24,032 bases of DNA from JAZNGX01 sp045576675 (GCA_045576675.1 JAZNGX010000035.1:1-24032), one strand, 5' to 3'; positions 14,701 through 22,074 are shown, numbered from the stretch's first letter. The notes: generated by a model from the sequence alone, not told the origin. Made by a program: numbers and translations.

Positions 14701-17700
14701 ACTTCACCCAAAAACTGTACTGCATTACTTTCTGTTTCATTCAACTTCAATGATGCTATTTTATCACAATATTTATTTATGAGTCGTACTGCATCTGCAT
14801 TAGCTTTAGAAACAGGCGCAAAAACTGTGTCGTTAAATTTCTTTGCTACATTGGCATCAGGTATAATAATTTCCATATTACGTTCTTGCGTATTTAGATT
14901 TAACAATAAATTTCCACTTACATCCTTCCAGTCATCAGATGTTTCAATAAGACTTTTGGCCTCGTTTGAAAAATTTTTACGAACTTGTTTTTTGTATTCA
15001 TCAACCTGCGTTTGTACTTCATCTAAAGCTTTTTTTGCCTCATATACCTTTTTAATGCCGGCAATGTTAAGGTCAGGGTCAAGCTGTTCAAATGTTTTTT
15101 TACCTCTCACTAACTGGTCAAGTGCCACATTGTCCTCATCTGTTAAAAACTCACGCTTTGCAAGCTTGTCATAATTTCGTTGTAAACTCGTTTTGTCTGC
15201 ATGTAGCTTTATAACATCCTTAACAGTCAAAGCAGTAGCTTCTTCAGAAGCCTTGTTTTTGCTTTCAACTGAATTAATATACCTTCCAGCCATTTTAAAT
15301 TGCTTTAAAACAGTGTCAAAAGAATTGTTAAACTCATTACGCATATATTCCTTGAAATCCTCGGCATAAGCTCCGTCTGCATAATCTGCCATATTGGTTT
15401 CTGTAATTCTTATGCTGTCTGCAACCTCAGCAATTTTCAAAAGCTGGTCTGCAGGATGCGTTATATCCGCCGGGAATAGCTCCGGATAGCGTTCTGATAG
15501 CTCTATGTACTTGCTGTCAATCGCAATTCCTTCCTCACCGATGCGGATTACTCTTCTTCTGCGTAAGTCAGATAAATCAGGGATGTCACTCTTGTCCTGC
15601 TCTGATATGGTAAACTTAGTGTTTTTAATCTCATCTTTCAATCCCTTGTAGGTATTGTAAAATTCGTCATTGATAATACGGCCGTTCTCGTAAGCCTTTT
15701 CAAATATGTTGTCAATCATCTGCGGAGTAAGCTCACCAAATGCTTTGTACTGCTGCCAAGCTTCGTTAAATAACGGCTTCATAACATCCTTGTTTACCGA
15801 TGCAGGAATATTCATTATTTCAGCAAGCTTTTTTATGAATTTTGTACGTTCACCACGAAGGATGCTGTCAACCTTTCTGCTTTCATCAATCACATCAGCA
15901 TTGGCATTAGCTTTACCCTTGCCCTTCATCGTGCTGTGTCTAATATCATCTTTTTTTGTGTTAAATCGCTCTGATAAAGGAATTATATTTTTATTGTCAT
16001 CATAAGTAACGGTTTTCGCAGATTTAACGTTTCCTTTATAAAGTATTCCATAAGAAGTTACGCCATTGCCCTCGACTGCTTTCAAAGCATCATAACCATA
16101 TTTCCTTGCACACTCAGCAAACAAAGGCGTATTTGTTATAGTCCAAAGGCTGTTAGATTCATGTTGCCTTCCTTGTTTCCAACAATTTAATATTTCATCT
16201 TGACCAAACCCTATAGAATCTGCAAAATTATATAGCTCATTTATATTATTAATCGGCTTTTCTATATTGCCGACGTCAAGAATTTTGTCTGCTTTAACAA
16301 ACAAATCATAAACATTGCTTCCGTTAACAGTATGTAACTGTTTTCTTATATCAGCGTCCCCGTTTCCAAAATCCTGATATGAAGTGTATCCTTCAGCATA
16401 ATCCAAATCAGGTGTAACCCAAATGGCATTATCAGCCTTGAATTTTATAAATACTTCTTTAGATGTTGTACCGTGATACATGTTAACCGGAACAAATCCT
16501 TCTTGTTGCGCTTTTTCAAGCAACATCTGTCGTGCTAAATCCTCGTTAGAATTTATAGCTTCGAAATATCTTCTATCGTCGGTGGCTTTGTTGCCGGTAA
16601 GCCTGTGTGATGTCTCATCTTCATTTGGATACCTTGGTACTCTTTCCACCGATACGCCACTATTTCCCTTACTTCCTCCAATGTTCGAGGCCTCTTTGTT
16701 GTTATTAACTTCTCCACTCTGCGTTTGAATGTCGTTTTCTGCCAGGGTTCCGGGAACATTTCGTTTATTAGCTTTATCCCCTCTTCCCTGATTCCCAAGC
16801 TCATCAGATATTCCGCTAATTCTTGTGCTGTTATGAATGTCGGAGCCATAAATAATACCATCCTTTTTTAATAATTCTTCAACATTATTATATTGCATAG
16901 AATTATTAATGTCAATGTCCCCCGAATGCTGCACATCAGTCTTGTCCTTCATATTTACCACAGAATCAGCCATAATTTTTGTAAGCTGGTCGCGTGCCTT
17001 TAAAAGCTTCCTTGTGTACTCGCTCACATAGCCGTTCTCGTTTGCTGTGCTTGCCTTAAATCGTTCAATAAGTCCGTTTATATAATCAAGTACCCTTTGA
17101 CCAAAAGTAACGTCCTGCTCAAAAATACGCCTGTATTTTTTGGGGTCAGCTATAATGTCACCCATTATGTCAGCAACAGCTTCTTCCTGACCAAGTCCTG
17201 TAAGGCTGTCAAAATTGCTGTCAGCTCCAAGCTCATTTCTTACAATATTCACAAGCTTGTTGTAGCTCTCAATGTCCGTTTCCTTCATCTGATGCACAAC
17301 CTCATGACCTAAAACAACGCTGTACGGATTTTCAGCATTAACATTAATGTATATGTGACCGTTTAAATATGAGCCATTAACACCAATATCTGCAACATCA
17401 TAATCCTTTGAAGTGCTTTTGAAGAATGTAACGTCAAGCCCTGCCTTTTTTGCATCGTTAATAAGCTTACGCTGTATGTGGGTAAGCTTTCTGTGTTCGG
17501 TTAAAACAGGCGTGTCAATCGCTTTGCCCGTCTTTTGGGATAGTTTTGCACGTCTTACCTGCTCATATTCCATTACGTGAGGTGTAACCCTTGCTTCCCC
17601 CTTCGGCTGTTCCGTAGAAACAGGCTCACTGTTCACGTTGCTTGTGTCACTCTGTACATCACCCTTCGGCATTTCTGTTGACGGTGGTGTTTTTGTATCG

Positions 17701-19328
17701 CTCGCCGCACTTTTAACGGATCCTGCAGTACCAAAGAAACCACCCGAAATTGCACCGCCTGCATAAGCCATAGCACTTTCTTTTATGTATATATCAATAA
17801 AAGCAGACTTTTCTGCTTCTTTTTTGGTCATTCCCTGACCCACATACTGTAACACACGCATATTATAATTTGATTTTTCCCCCATTATAAGCGAATCAGA
17901 TATGTTGTTTATAATCTGCGTTATAAATTCTTCACTACCCTCTAAATGAGCCTGCTTTGCAATTTCTGCAGCATACTTTTTAAAACCAGACTTAGGCATT
18001 TTTGCAATTTTAAATAAATTTTCAATCGGCAAACGCTCTGCAAAGTATTCCGCCGCTCCCGATGCAATGCCCGATGCCAACGCCTGCCCTGCTGATGCTC
18101 CACGCTTTGTTGCATCATACGCCGCCTCTGCTGCTGCATTGCTTGACATTATAAAAGGAGCTGCTGCAGAACCAAACGGCAAAGAAACGGCCATATCTGC
18201 CATTGACAAACCAGTACTTATAAGCAAGCTTTCCATTGTCCCTTTGTTCTCTGTCAAACCTTCCGAAATCGCACCACGTTTTGCAACACCGCTGAATGTG
18301 GGTGCATATATGTTAACCGGCACATCTTCGCCAGTTACTAAGTTTGATATATTTTGTGTTGCTGTTTCAACATTAGCATGTAGAGAGGTAAGTCCCATCA
18401 TTGCGTGCTGACCAAAAGATTTTTCAGGATGTTCTTTTGACTGTTCATAAGCCTCCTGTGTTTCAGCTGCCGACCTTCTTTTGTCAATAATCCTGTCAAT
18501 TACATCAAGATAATCACGTGCTTTTTCCTTACCGAATTTATTGTAATAATAGTTGTATACCGCACGTTCTGTATCATCCATATAGTAGTAATAATCATAT
18601 ATTCCTGAATGTGCAACAGGATTTATCCTGTTTTCATTTTTCATTTTTTTAGTTGCAGAAGGTGTTCTGTTTATGGCTTCGTGCGTAGCATCTATGCCAT
18701 TTGTTGCATAATATTTACTGTACTGCTCAAAATCATCTTCAAACTGCACTCCTTCAAGCATTTGCTTTTTGTCAGCTGCTGTTTTAAAATATTCGTTTGT
18801 TTTATGTATCTGATTTTCAGCAGACTTTTTATACAACTTACCCTCTACACCATAAGAATAAATTTCTTTATTTCGCTTATCTTCTCTTTCCTTTGAGGAC
18901 TTTGCAGCTTGTATGGACATAGATTTTTGCACGTTTTTATCGTTAAAACCGACATCAGGCATCCCATCTAAATTCACATCACCATCAAATCCATATACTT
19001 TTTTAATCTGTTGCGGATTGATAAGTGTATCTTTGTCAATTTTTACACTGTCAATCTTCTTTTTGGCGGTTTCTTTCTTTTGCTCATATTCTTTTTTTGC
19101 CTGCTGTTTAGTAGGTTTCAAATTACCGTCGAAGGTGTAATATTCTTTTTTTGTTTTGTCTTTACCGGTAGGAATGTCTGTTAAAGCATTATCAAGTGCA
19201 AGCTTCACACGTTCCTTCTGTTTCTGTTTTTCCTGTTCTTCTCTTCGTTTCTTGGTCTCACGCAATAATATTTCTTCGGCAAGATTTCTTTTTTCTTCCG
19301 GAATTTCAATACCATATCGTTTCGCCAT
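11745..19328 (-). CDS. Giant phage polyvalent protein with zincin and ADP-ribosyltransferase-like domains
   Basis: A 2527-residue protein, probably packaged in the virion and injected with the DNA. Layout from the N-terminus: charged helical region (1-340) with a calcium-loop-like DVNLDGMPDVGF; a Gly/Ala-rich hydrophobic, possibly membrane-active region (about 360-530); a linker; a zincin-type protease motif, LGHEVVHQM with HEVVH at about 674-678 and a possible third ligand in QEEAVADIMGD (about 710); an Asn/Gly-rich linker; an ADP-ribosyltransferase-like segment with NMYHGTTSKE (about 947) and AIWVTPDLDYAEGY; long coiled coils (about 1250-1550); and a C-terminal structural region with further hydrophobic stretches near 1970-2015. 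The mix of enzymatic domains in one chain is typical of phage polyvalent proteins. The start at 19328 follows AAAGGAGG. The gene is the last before the attachment site. Exact targets are unknown. Confidence 0.7.
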   Translation of the reverse strand: MAKRYGIEIPEEKRNLAEEILLRETKKRREEQEKQKQKERVKLALDNALTDIPTGKDKTKKEYYTFDGNLKPTKQQAKKEYEQKKETAKKKIDSVKIDKDTLINPQQIKKVYGFDGDVNLDGMPDVGFNDKNVQKSMSIQAAKSSKEREDKRNKEIYSYGVEGKLYKKSAENQIHKTNEYFKTAADKKQMLEGVQFEDDFEQYSKYYATNGIDATHEAINRTPSATKKMKNENRINPVAHSGIYDYYYYMDDTERAVYNYYYNKFGKEKARDYLDVIDRIIDKRRSAAETQEAYEQSKEHPEKSFGQHAMMGLTSLHANVETATQNISNLVTGEDVPVNIYAPTFSGVAKRGAISEGLTENKGTMESLLISTGLSMADMAVSLPFGSAAAPFIMSSNAAAEAAYDATKRGASAGQALASGIASGAAEYFAERLPIENLFKIAKMPKSGFKKYAAEIAKQAHLEGSEEFITQIINNISDSLIMGEKSNYNMRVLQYVGQGMTKKEAEKSAFIDIYIKESAMAYAGGAISGGFFGTAGSVKSAASDTKTPPSTEMPKGDVQSDTSNVNSEPVSTEQPKGEARVTPHVMEYEQVRRAKLSQKTGKAIDTPVLTEHRKLTHIQRKLINDAKKAGLDVTFFKSTSKDYDVADIGVNGSYLNGHIYINVNAENPYSVVLGHEVVHQMKETDIESYNKLVNIVRNELGADSNFDSLTGLGQEEAVADIMGDIIADPKKYRRIFEQDVTFGQRVLDYINGLIERFKASTANENGYVSEYTRKLLKARDQLTKIMADSVVNMKDKTDVQHSGDIDINNSMQYNNVEELLKKDGIIYGSDIHNSTRISGISDELGNQGRGDKANKRNVPGTLAENDIQTQSGEVNNNKEASNIGGSKGNSGVSVERVPRYPNEDETSHRLTGNKATDDRRYFEAINSNEDLARQMLLEKAQQEGFVPVNMYHGTTSKEVFIKFKADNAIWVTPDLDYAEGYTSYQDFGNGDADIRKQLHTVNGSNVYDLFVKADKILDVGNIEKPINNINELYNFADSIGFGQDEILNCWKQGRQHESNSLWTITNTPLFAECARKYGYDALKAVEGNGVTSYGILYKGNVKSAKTVTYDDNKNIIPLSERFNTKKDDIRHSTMKGKGKANANADVIDESRKVDSILRGERTKFIKKLAEIMNIPASVNKDVMKPLFNEAWQQYKAFGELTPQMIDNIFEKAYENGRIINDEFYNTYKGLKDEIKNTKFTISEQDKSDIPDLSDLRRRRVIRIGEEGIAIDSKYIELSERYPELFPADITHPADQLLKIAEVADSIRITETNMADYADGAYAEDFKEYMRNEFNNSFDTVLKQFKMAGRYINSVESKNKASEEATALTVKDVIKLHADKTSLQRNYDKLAKREFLTDEDNVALDQLVRGKKTFEQLDPDLNIAGIKKVYEAKKALDEVQTQVDEYKKQVRKNFSNEAKSLIETSDDWKDVSGNLLLNLNTQERNMEIIIPDANVAKKFNDTVFAPVSKANADAVRLINKYCDKIASLKLNETESNAVQFLGEVRTRCEELQSVKKKSEEVKNEISELEKREREFLRDNKGLNTDKVAKAITVFRKSYDELWELANETLVANGEDPIPYRKHYFPHFGEDGSDAFLGKLKEIVGIDANVSELPADIAGRTDTFKPNKTWFGHAMQRKGEQTVYDAVTGFQKYIVGIADVIYQTENIKRLRAIESELRAKYSDAGVKEALQEIYESNLSNEDKVDRIQEIKKRKLSKLNGLVSNLVEYTNIIANKKSKYDRLMEDGLGRWVYNVTTALDRNIRGNLVAKSFTSAVKNLSPIPLASKDIPNKYFVNGFKSFIFDKDDLKMRSDFLVNRKGIRKITTSLSDKLDMASDLAIHVDTIVSNVVLRAKYIQNIDAGMSETDALKDANEYAKRIIAGRAKGEQPVIYYARNPLIKIFTGFQLENYNQYANLLHDMPRELKNKFPKGHKDKFAKALLGVIIKYTLTAFLFNESLEKLIGSPAIFDPIGASIAVYEALTGNVVPNIFDAIFEGDRIVKSEKDAKQRLTNLRDDIIGEIPYVGAYYGGRYPIKSALPDFELIKSGFENLANNEGNIYSNISDIATGAAPITYLAKPVGVGANQLLKTIKGIKTVAEGGEYDNKGNLKFAVEQTPWNYTKGALGGPSALDEKRKYYEEGRSSLSDSENEEYLRRVEANEVPVAVYGDITNRRKTKETVKMSNMFYRVMNEGKVYSLVPEKDKAVYNEVINLQKQLDDNNIKGNVMFGVPDESYEYDGKKYTLHTKEYEKYVDSCSKKAMQGLRDLTDTIGYKNADAKTKAKLISDVYEYSRAKARAEMSTGYEKSETYKEHYAKTALAEKKKIAPGDYIGFKAALPEKYNEGDAYRIAIKNGFDEDEAELLVNLSKNYSAEQCERIDKAGGFKYAKVVRKLYSDMKSNGYDCNSLYAPVADDTFSYKNKKAGINYEVKLNEKQSQTLQNMYIGVYEKELDKIAKRRYGSLNDYYKAVKKCRDKARDASNEAFYYWLKRQ

Positions 19329-19350
19329 TTGTATATACCTCCTTTGTATC

Positions 19351-19379
19351 AAAAAAGACACCTGTAATTCAGATGTCTT
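19351..19379 (-). terminator. Terminator in the leader of the giant gene
   Basis: On the minus strand AAGACATCTG (19370-19379) pairs with CAGGTGTCTT (19355-19364), with one mismatch and a short loop, followed by six U residues (A-run 19351-19356). It ends about 10 bp before the ribosome binding site of the 2527-residue gene, so expression needs read-through or antitermination. Confidence 0.75.
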
Positions 19380-19407
19380 GACAAAGGAATATGCTTGTTG
19401 GTATAAT
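19378..19407 (+). promoter_or_regulatory. Promoter of toxin-like mRNA B
   Basis: Both boxes are full consensus: TTGACA (19378-19383) and TATAAT (19402-19407), with 18-bp spacing. It fires on the plus strand, against the prophage late genes, with a start near 19414. Confidence 0.85.
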
Positions 19408-19413
19408 ATCTAA

Positions 19414-19472
19414 TGCAGATAGAGGGTATCGAGGACGGTTGACCATCTTACCGTGAAAGGTAGGTGGTGCAA
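19414..19472 (+). promoter_or_regulatory. Leader of toxin-like mRNA B with masked ribosome binding site
   Basis: In the roughly 60-nt leader, CCATCTTACC (19443-19452) pairs with GGTAGGTGG (19459-19467) over a GTGAAA loop with one bulged base, covering the ribosome binding site of the 23-residue ORF. ACGGTTGACC (19435-19444) is an exact inverted match to GGTCAACCGT (19588-19597), so the 5' leader can pair with the region downstream of the ORF. Confidence 0.6.
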
Positions 19473-19544
19473 ATGAAACATTACATAAGATTAATTTTTC
19501 TTACGCTTTTGTTTTTAATTGCTTTTACTATAAAAGTAAAATAG
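19473..19544 (+). CDS. 23-residue hydrophobic peptide, type I toxin-like (module B)
   Basis: A 23-codon ORF beginning MKHYIRLIFLTLLFLIAF and ending with Thr-Ile-Lys-Val-Lys: basic ends and one hydrophobic segment, the usual shape of a membrane-acting type I toxin. A ribosome binding site (GGTAGGTGG) lies a few bases upstream, within a predicted masking hairpin. The promoter is full consensus. The stop codon falls inside the terminator stem of a convergent small RNA (19539-19574), exactly as in module A. It is the only plus-strand gene within the prophage late region. An alternative is a regulatory leader peptide, but nothing lies downstream on this strand. Toxicity is inferred. Confidence 0.65.
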   Translation: MKHYIRLIFLTLLFLIAFTIKVK

Positions 19545-19574
19545 CCGTCCCACGTCCAAAGGTAACGGCTATTT
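19539..19574 (-). terminator. Terminator of antitoxin-like RNA B
   Basis: AAATAGCCGT (19539-19548) and ACGGCTATTT (19565-19574) form a perfect 10-bp stem with a 16-nt loop. On the minus strand it is followed by a U-rich tract (UUUUACUUUU). Confidence 0.8.
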
Positions 19575-19619
19575 AGTCAAAAACTTTGGTCAACCGTTCA
19601 AAACGGTAACCCCTTATCT
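19539..19619 (-). ncRNA. Antitoxin-like small RNA B
   Basis: Predicted transcript of about 80 nt from the promoter at 19626-19654 to the terminator at 19539-19574, convergent with and overlapping the 3' end of the 23-residue ORF. Near its 5' end is the hairpin ACCGTT-CAA-AACGGT (19593-19607). It contains TACCTTT, complementary to AAAGGTA in the ribosome binding region of the toxin-like mRNA, a plausible contact for translational repression. Transcript and pairing are inferred from sequence. Confidence 0.65.
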
Positions 19620-19625
19620 GCTTTT

Positions 19626-19654
19626 ATTTTACCACCGCATATCCTTATTGTCAA
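19626..19654 (-). promoter_or_regulatory. Promoter of antitoxin-like RNA B
   Basis: On the minus strand, consensus TTGACA (19649-19654) and TAAAAT (19626-19631) are spaced by exactly 17 bp, placing the transcription start near 19619. It lies just downstream of the stop codon of the 351-residue prophage gene. Confidence 0.8.
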
Positions 19655-19672
19655 GTCTGATATTTAATTTTG

Positions 19673-20728
19673 TTATTTCATCAACGGATTTGCCGCACGA
19701 AGCAAATATGCTGCAAGCTCATCATCTGTAACAGTTTGGTCAGAATAATCATCTACATCAATACCATATTTTCCGGTATAGTTGTTACTTCCCAAACCGC
19801 CATATATCTTGGCACGCTGTGCATCACTGTATAAATGATTGTCGTCATACTCTCGTAACTGCTTTTCGTATATCTGTGGCTGATAACGTCTTAATAAGTT
19901 AAGTTCCTCCTGCAGCTGTTCAACAGTAATGTTTCCCTGCCTGATTGCAAGCTGTAGCTGTTCAGGCAATGCTTCAAGCTCAATGTTTGCCTTTTTAAGC
20001 TCAGTCAATGCACGCTGATAATTCATATCACTGTCACGCATATTCGCCGCATGCTGCTGTTCTGTAATCGTTCTGTTCCATTCAGTGTCGTATCTGTTAT
20101 ATAAAGTATCAGATAACGCCTTATCCCTGTTCCACTGGTCAGCATAACGGCCGTAGGCAGTGTTGTCCATATCTTTAGATATGTTGTACCTCTGCAAAAG
20201 CTTGTTGTACGCCTGCTCTGCAAGCTGCGGTATCATGTCGGCAGTTTTCTGTGCATACGCCTGTCCCACCTGTGCAGTAGCGGCAGAAGCCCAGCTGTTG
20301 TTGCGTCCTCCGCTTAATGCTGTAAGATTAGAATACGTCTTGTCCTGTGCTGCAGCACTCTGGCGTGCATACATATCTGCATACGCCTTAAAATTCGGGT
20401 CAGTATCAGGATTATACCGAAAATTCCTTATAGCATTTGCATCAAGCTCTAACTGCTGCTGATACGGTGATTTGTACGTGCTGTCAAGCTTTTTCATATA
20501 CTTGTTGGAATTGTTAAGCAAACCGCCATTTATAACATTGTTGTTGAATGTTCTGTAATTCATATCATCAGCACCAATGCCGTAAATGTCCCTTATCTGT
20601 TGGTTTTCAGTAGTTGCACGTTTGGCAACATCTGAATTTTTGTCCGGCTGTGCTTCCCACATTGCCTTGTTTGCCGCATACTTTCTTTGTATAAGCTCCG
20701 GCATAGCTCCATAACCTGTGTTTGTCAT
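19673..20728 (-). CDS. Phage protein, probable internal virion or ejection protein
   Basis: A 351-residue hydrophilic, helical protein with no signal or membrane segment. A central segment, DPNFKAYADMYARQSAAAQD followed by TALSGGRNNSWASAATAQVG, is of a type seen in hypothetical proteins of Firmicutes phages that sit next to giant polyvalent genes: a Gly-Gly-x-Asn-Ser turn and an Ala/Gln-rich helix. After it comes a long coiled-coil-like part with repeated Tyr/Asn/Arg-rich heptads (YNRYDTEWNRTITEQQHAAN, then ELKKANIELEALPEQLQLAI). The start at 20728 is chosen because AGGAGGGTGA lies just upstream; the longer frame to 20800 overlaps the previous gene. A role in the virion alongside the giant protein is inferred from position and composition. 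Confidence 0.6.
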   Translation of the reverse strand: MTNTGYGAMPELIQRKYAANKAMWEAQPDKNSDVAKRATTENQQIRDIYGIGADDMNYRTFNNNVINGGLLNNSNKYMKKLDSTYKSPYQQQLELDANAIRNFRYNPDTDPNFKAYADMYARQSAAAQDKTYSNLTALSGGRNNSWASAATAQVGQAYAQKTADMIPQLAEQAYNKLLQRYNISKDMDNTAYGRYADQWNRDKALSDTLYNRYDTEWNRTITEQQHAANMRDSDMNYQRALTELKKANIELEALPEQLQLAIRQGNITVEQLQEELNLLRRYQPQIYEKQLREYDDNHLYSDAQRAKIYGGLGSNNYTGKYGIDVDDYSDQTVTDDELAAYLLRAANPLMK

Positions 20729-20733
20729 ATTAC

Positions 20734-20961
20734 TCACCCTCCTAAATAAACCTTGATTACCAAAGCGACAATGCCTGAAGCAATAACACCGACCAACCAC
20801 AGCACGGCAGTCATTTTCAAATTCATAATAGCAAGCCGCTTGTCATCGTTTGCAAGCTTTCTGTCCATGTCGTCACGTTTTGAGCCGCAGTCCGTGATTT
20901 TTACATAACGTTCATCAAAACGCCCCTCAAGCTCACGAATAAACTCGTTTGTAATCTCCAT
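20734..20961 (-). CDS. Small phage membrane protein, XhlA-like
   Basis: A 75-residue protein with a charged N-terminal helix (FIRELEGRFDERYVKI, then SKRDDMDRKLANDDKRLAIM) and one C-terminal transmembrane helix at about residues 51-71 (TAVLWLVGVIASGIVALVIK). This shape, coiled coil plus C-terminal anchor, is that of XhlA/hemolysin-type proteins that act in lysis cassettes next to holin and amidase. It shares one base with the upstream holin gene (TGATG), indicating translational coupling. Confidence 0.65.
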   Translation of the reverse strand: MEITNEFIRELEGRFDERYVKITDCGSKRDDMDRKLANDDKRLAIMNLKMTAVLWLVGVIASGIVALVIKVYLGG

Positions 20962-21230
20962 CAGCTTTCACCTGCTTTCAGCTCATATACTGCAGACTCA
21001 ATAATGTTCTTCAAATCCTCGTCAGACACTTTAAATTTCTGCTTAATCCAATCCCTTACATAATTAAACTTCACAGCACCCATGCCCGACTTGTTGTATA
21101 TCTGCTCTGCAGCCTGTACTGCAGTTTTTACTGCCTCATACAACCTGTGCTTTTTTAGGTACGGTATTATGTAACACGTAACAACACCAACAATAATTAA
21201 AGATATTACTCTTAAAATAATCTCACCCAT
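20961..21230 (-). CDS. Phage holin, LLH family
   Basis: An 89-residue protein with one N-terminal transmembrane helix (ILRVISLIIVGVVTCYIIPY) and a conserved C-terminal domain: YEAVKTAVQAAEQIYNKSG, then KFNYVRDWIKQKF and DEDLKNIIESAVYEL. This is the pattern of the LLH holin family of Firmicutes phages, which open the cytoplasmic membrane so that the endolysin can reach the wall. AAAGGGGAA lies 5 to 6 nt before the ATG. It is in the lysis cassette downstream of the amidase and overlaps the next gene by one base. Confidence 0.8.
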   Translation of the reverse strand: MGEIILRVISLIIVGVVTCYIIPYLKKHRLYEAVKTAVQAAEQIYNKSGMGAVKFNYVRDWIKQKFKVSDEDLKNIIESAVYELKAGES

Positions 21231-21233
21231 GGT

Positions 21234-21446
21234 TTATTCCCCTTTCTTTTTATCTGCAAAAATACGCTTTAAGCATAATAATAATAGCTCACCGCCGAAA
21301 ACAGCGTGATTTGCTGTTAATAACCCTGTTGTTAAAAATGAATTGTGACTTGCTATCCTCATAGCCCACAGCTGCATAAAAGCCATTTCAACAACACAGA
21401 AAACCACTATAGCCTTGCTGAACCTGCCTTTTTGTTTTTTATTCAT
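21234..21446 (-). CDS. Small phage membrane protein of the lysis cassette
   Basis: A 70-residue protein with a basic N-terminus (MNKKQKGRFSK) and two hydrophobic stretches (about residues 12-31, AIVVFCVVEMAFMQLWAM, and about 40-59, TTGLLTANHAVFGGELLLLC), ending in a basic tail. It overlaps the amidase gene by 8 bp and lies 3 bp ahead of the holin gene. Two-helix membrane proteins in this position often act as a second holin or antiholin; that role is inferred from position only. Confidence 0.6.
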   Translation of the reverse strand: MNKKQKGRFSKAIVVFCVVEMAFMQLWAMRIASHNSFLTTGLLTANHAVFGGELLLLCLKRIFADKKKGE

Positions 21447-22074
21447 TTACATTCACCAACTTATGTAAAATCCAGTACAAAGACTCAAAATCTTCGTTGT
21501 CCTTTGCTTTGTCTAAAGCCTTAACAGCCTTGTCAACATCTTTAATTTCAATCTTATGTTTGCCGTTCATAAGCTCCCAGACAATATCGTTTCCTGTTTC
21601 AAGCATTTTCTTCTCACTCCTGTACCTTAGCTTTTTCATTTCCTCTAACGGAAAGTATGTCCCCGGGCATACAGTCCCACCAAAATCTCTGTGTCCTTTT
21701 ATCGCCTTGCAGTTAGGAAGAAAAGGCAATAGATAATTAATAAGGTCAATAGCAGCATTAAACTGTGCATCGGGCATAATGTCGTTTTTATCGTAATCAC
21801 CCTGAAAACCAATGCTTATAATGTGACTGTTGTGGTTTGCGACTCCTGCACCAACGTGTAAACCTCTGCCCTCATAAACCGTTCCGTCAAAGGCTATCCA
21901 ATAATTGTAGCCGATAGCATTCCATCCATTATCCTGAACGTGCCACCGTTCAACAGTTTTAACGTCTGCCGTAGCGTGTGCCATATGGTGTAAAACAATG
22001 CTGTCAACCTTCGCAAGATTAAGCGGTTTAAGCTTGCCGTTAATCCTCTGCTGTGGTATCTTCTGTAACTTCAT
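21439..22074 (-). CDS. N-acetylmuramoyl-L-alanine amidase (phage endolysin)
   Basis: A 211-residue endolysin of the Amidase_2/PGRP type, which cleaves the bond between muramic acid and L-alanine in peptidoglycan and requires zinc. Probable zinc ligands are His29 (in SIVLHHMA), His128 (in GHRDFGG) and Cys136 (in VCPG). Other family signatures are WNAIGYNYWIAFDGTVYEGR and SIGFQGDYDK. The C-terminal 60 residues (about 150-211) are helical and may bind the wall or act as a linker. There is no signal peptide, so release depends on the holin encoded just downstream. The ATG at 22074 has GGAG 9 nt upstream; the gene overlaps the preceding one by 35 bp. Confidence 0.95.
   Translation of the reverse strand: MKLQKIPQQRINGKLKPLNLAKVDSIVLHHMAHATADVKTVERWHVQDNGWNAIGYNYWIAFDGTVYEGRGLHVGAGVANHNSHIISIGFQGDYDKNDIMPDAQFNAAIDLINYLLPFLPNCKAIKGHRDFGGTVCPGTYFPLEEMKKLRYRSEKKMLETGNDIVWELMNGKHKIEIKDVDKAVKALDKAKDNEDFESLYWILHKLVNVNE

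Noticed and set aside
14515..15174. 219-codon plus-strand ORF opposite the giant gene
   Set aside because: Ser/Phe-rich reverse of a Lys/Glu-rich coiled-coil region; a typical antisense shadow.
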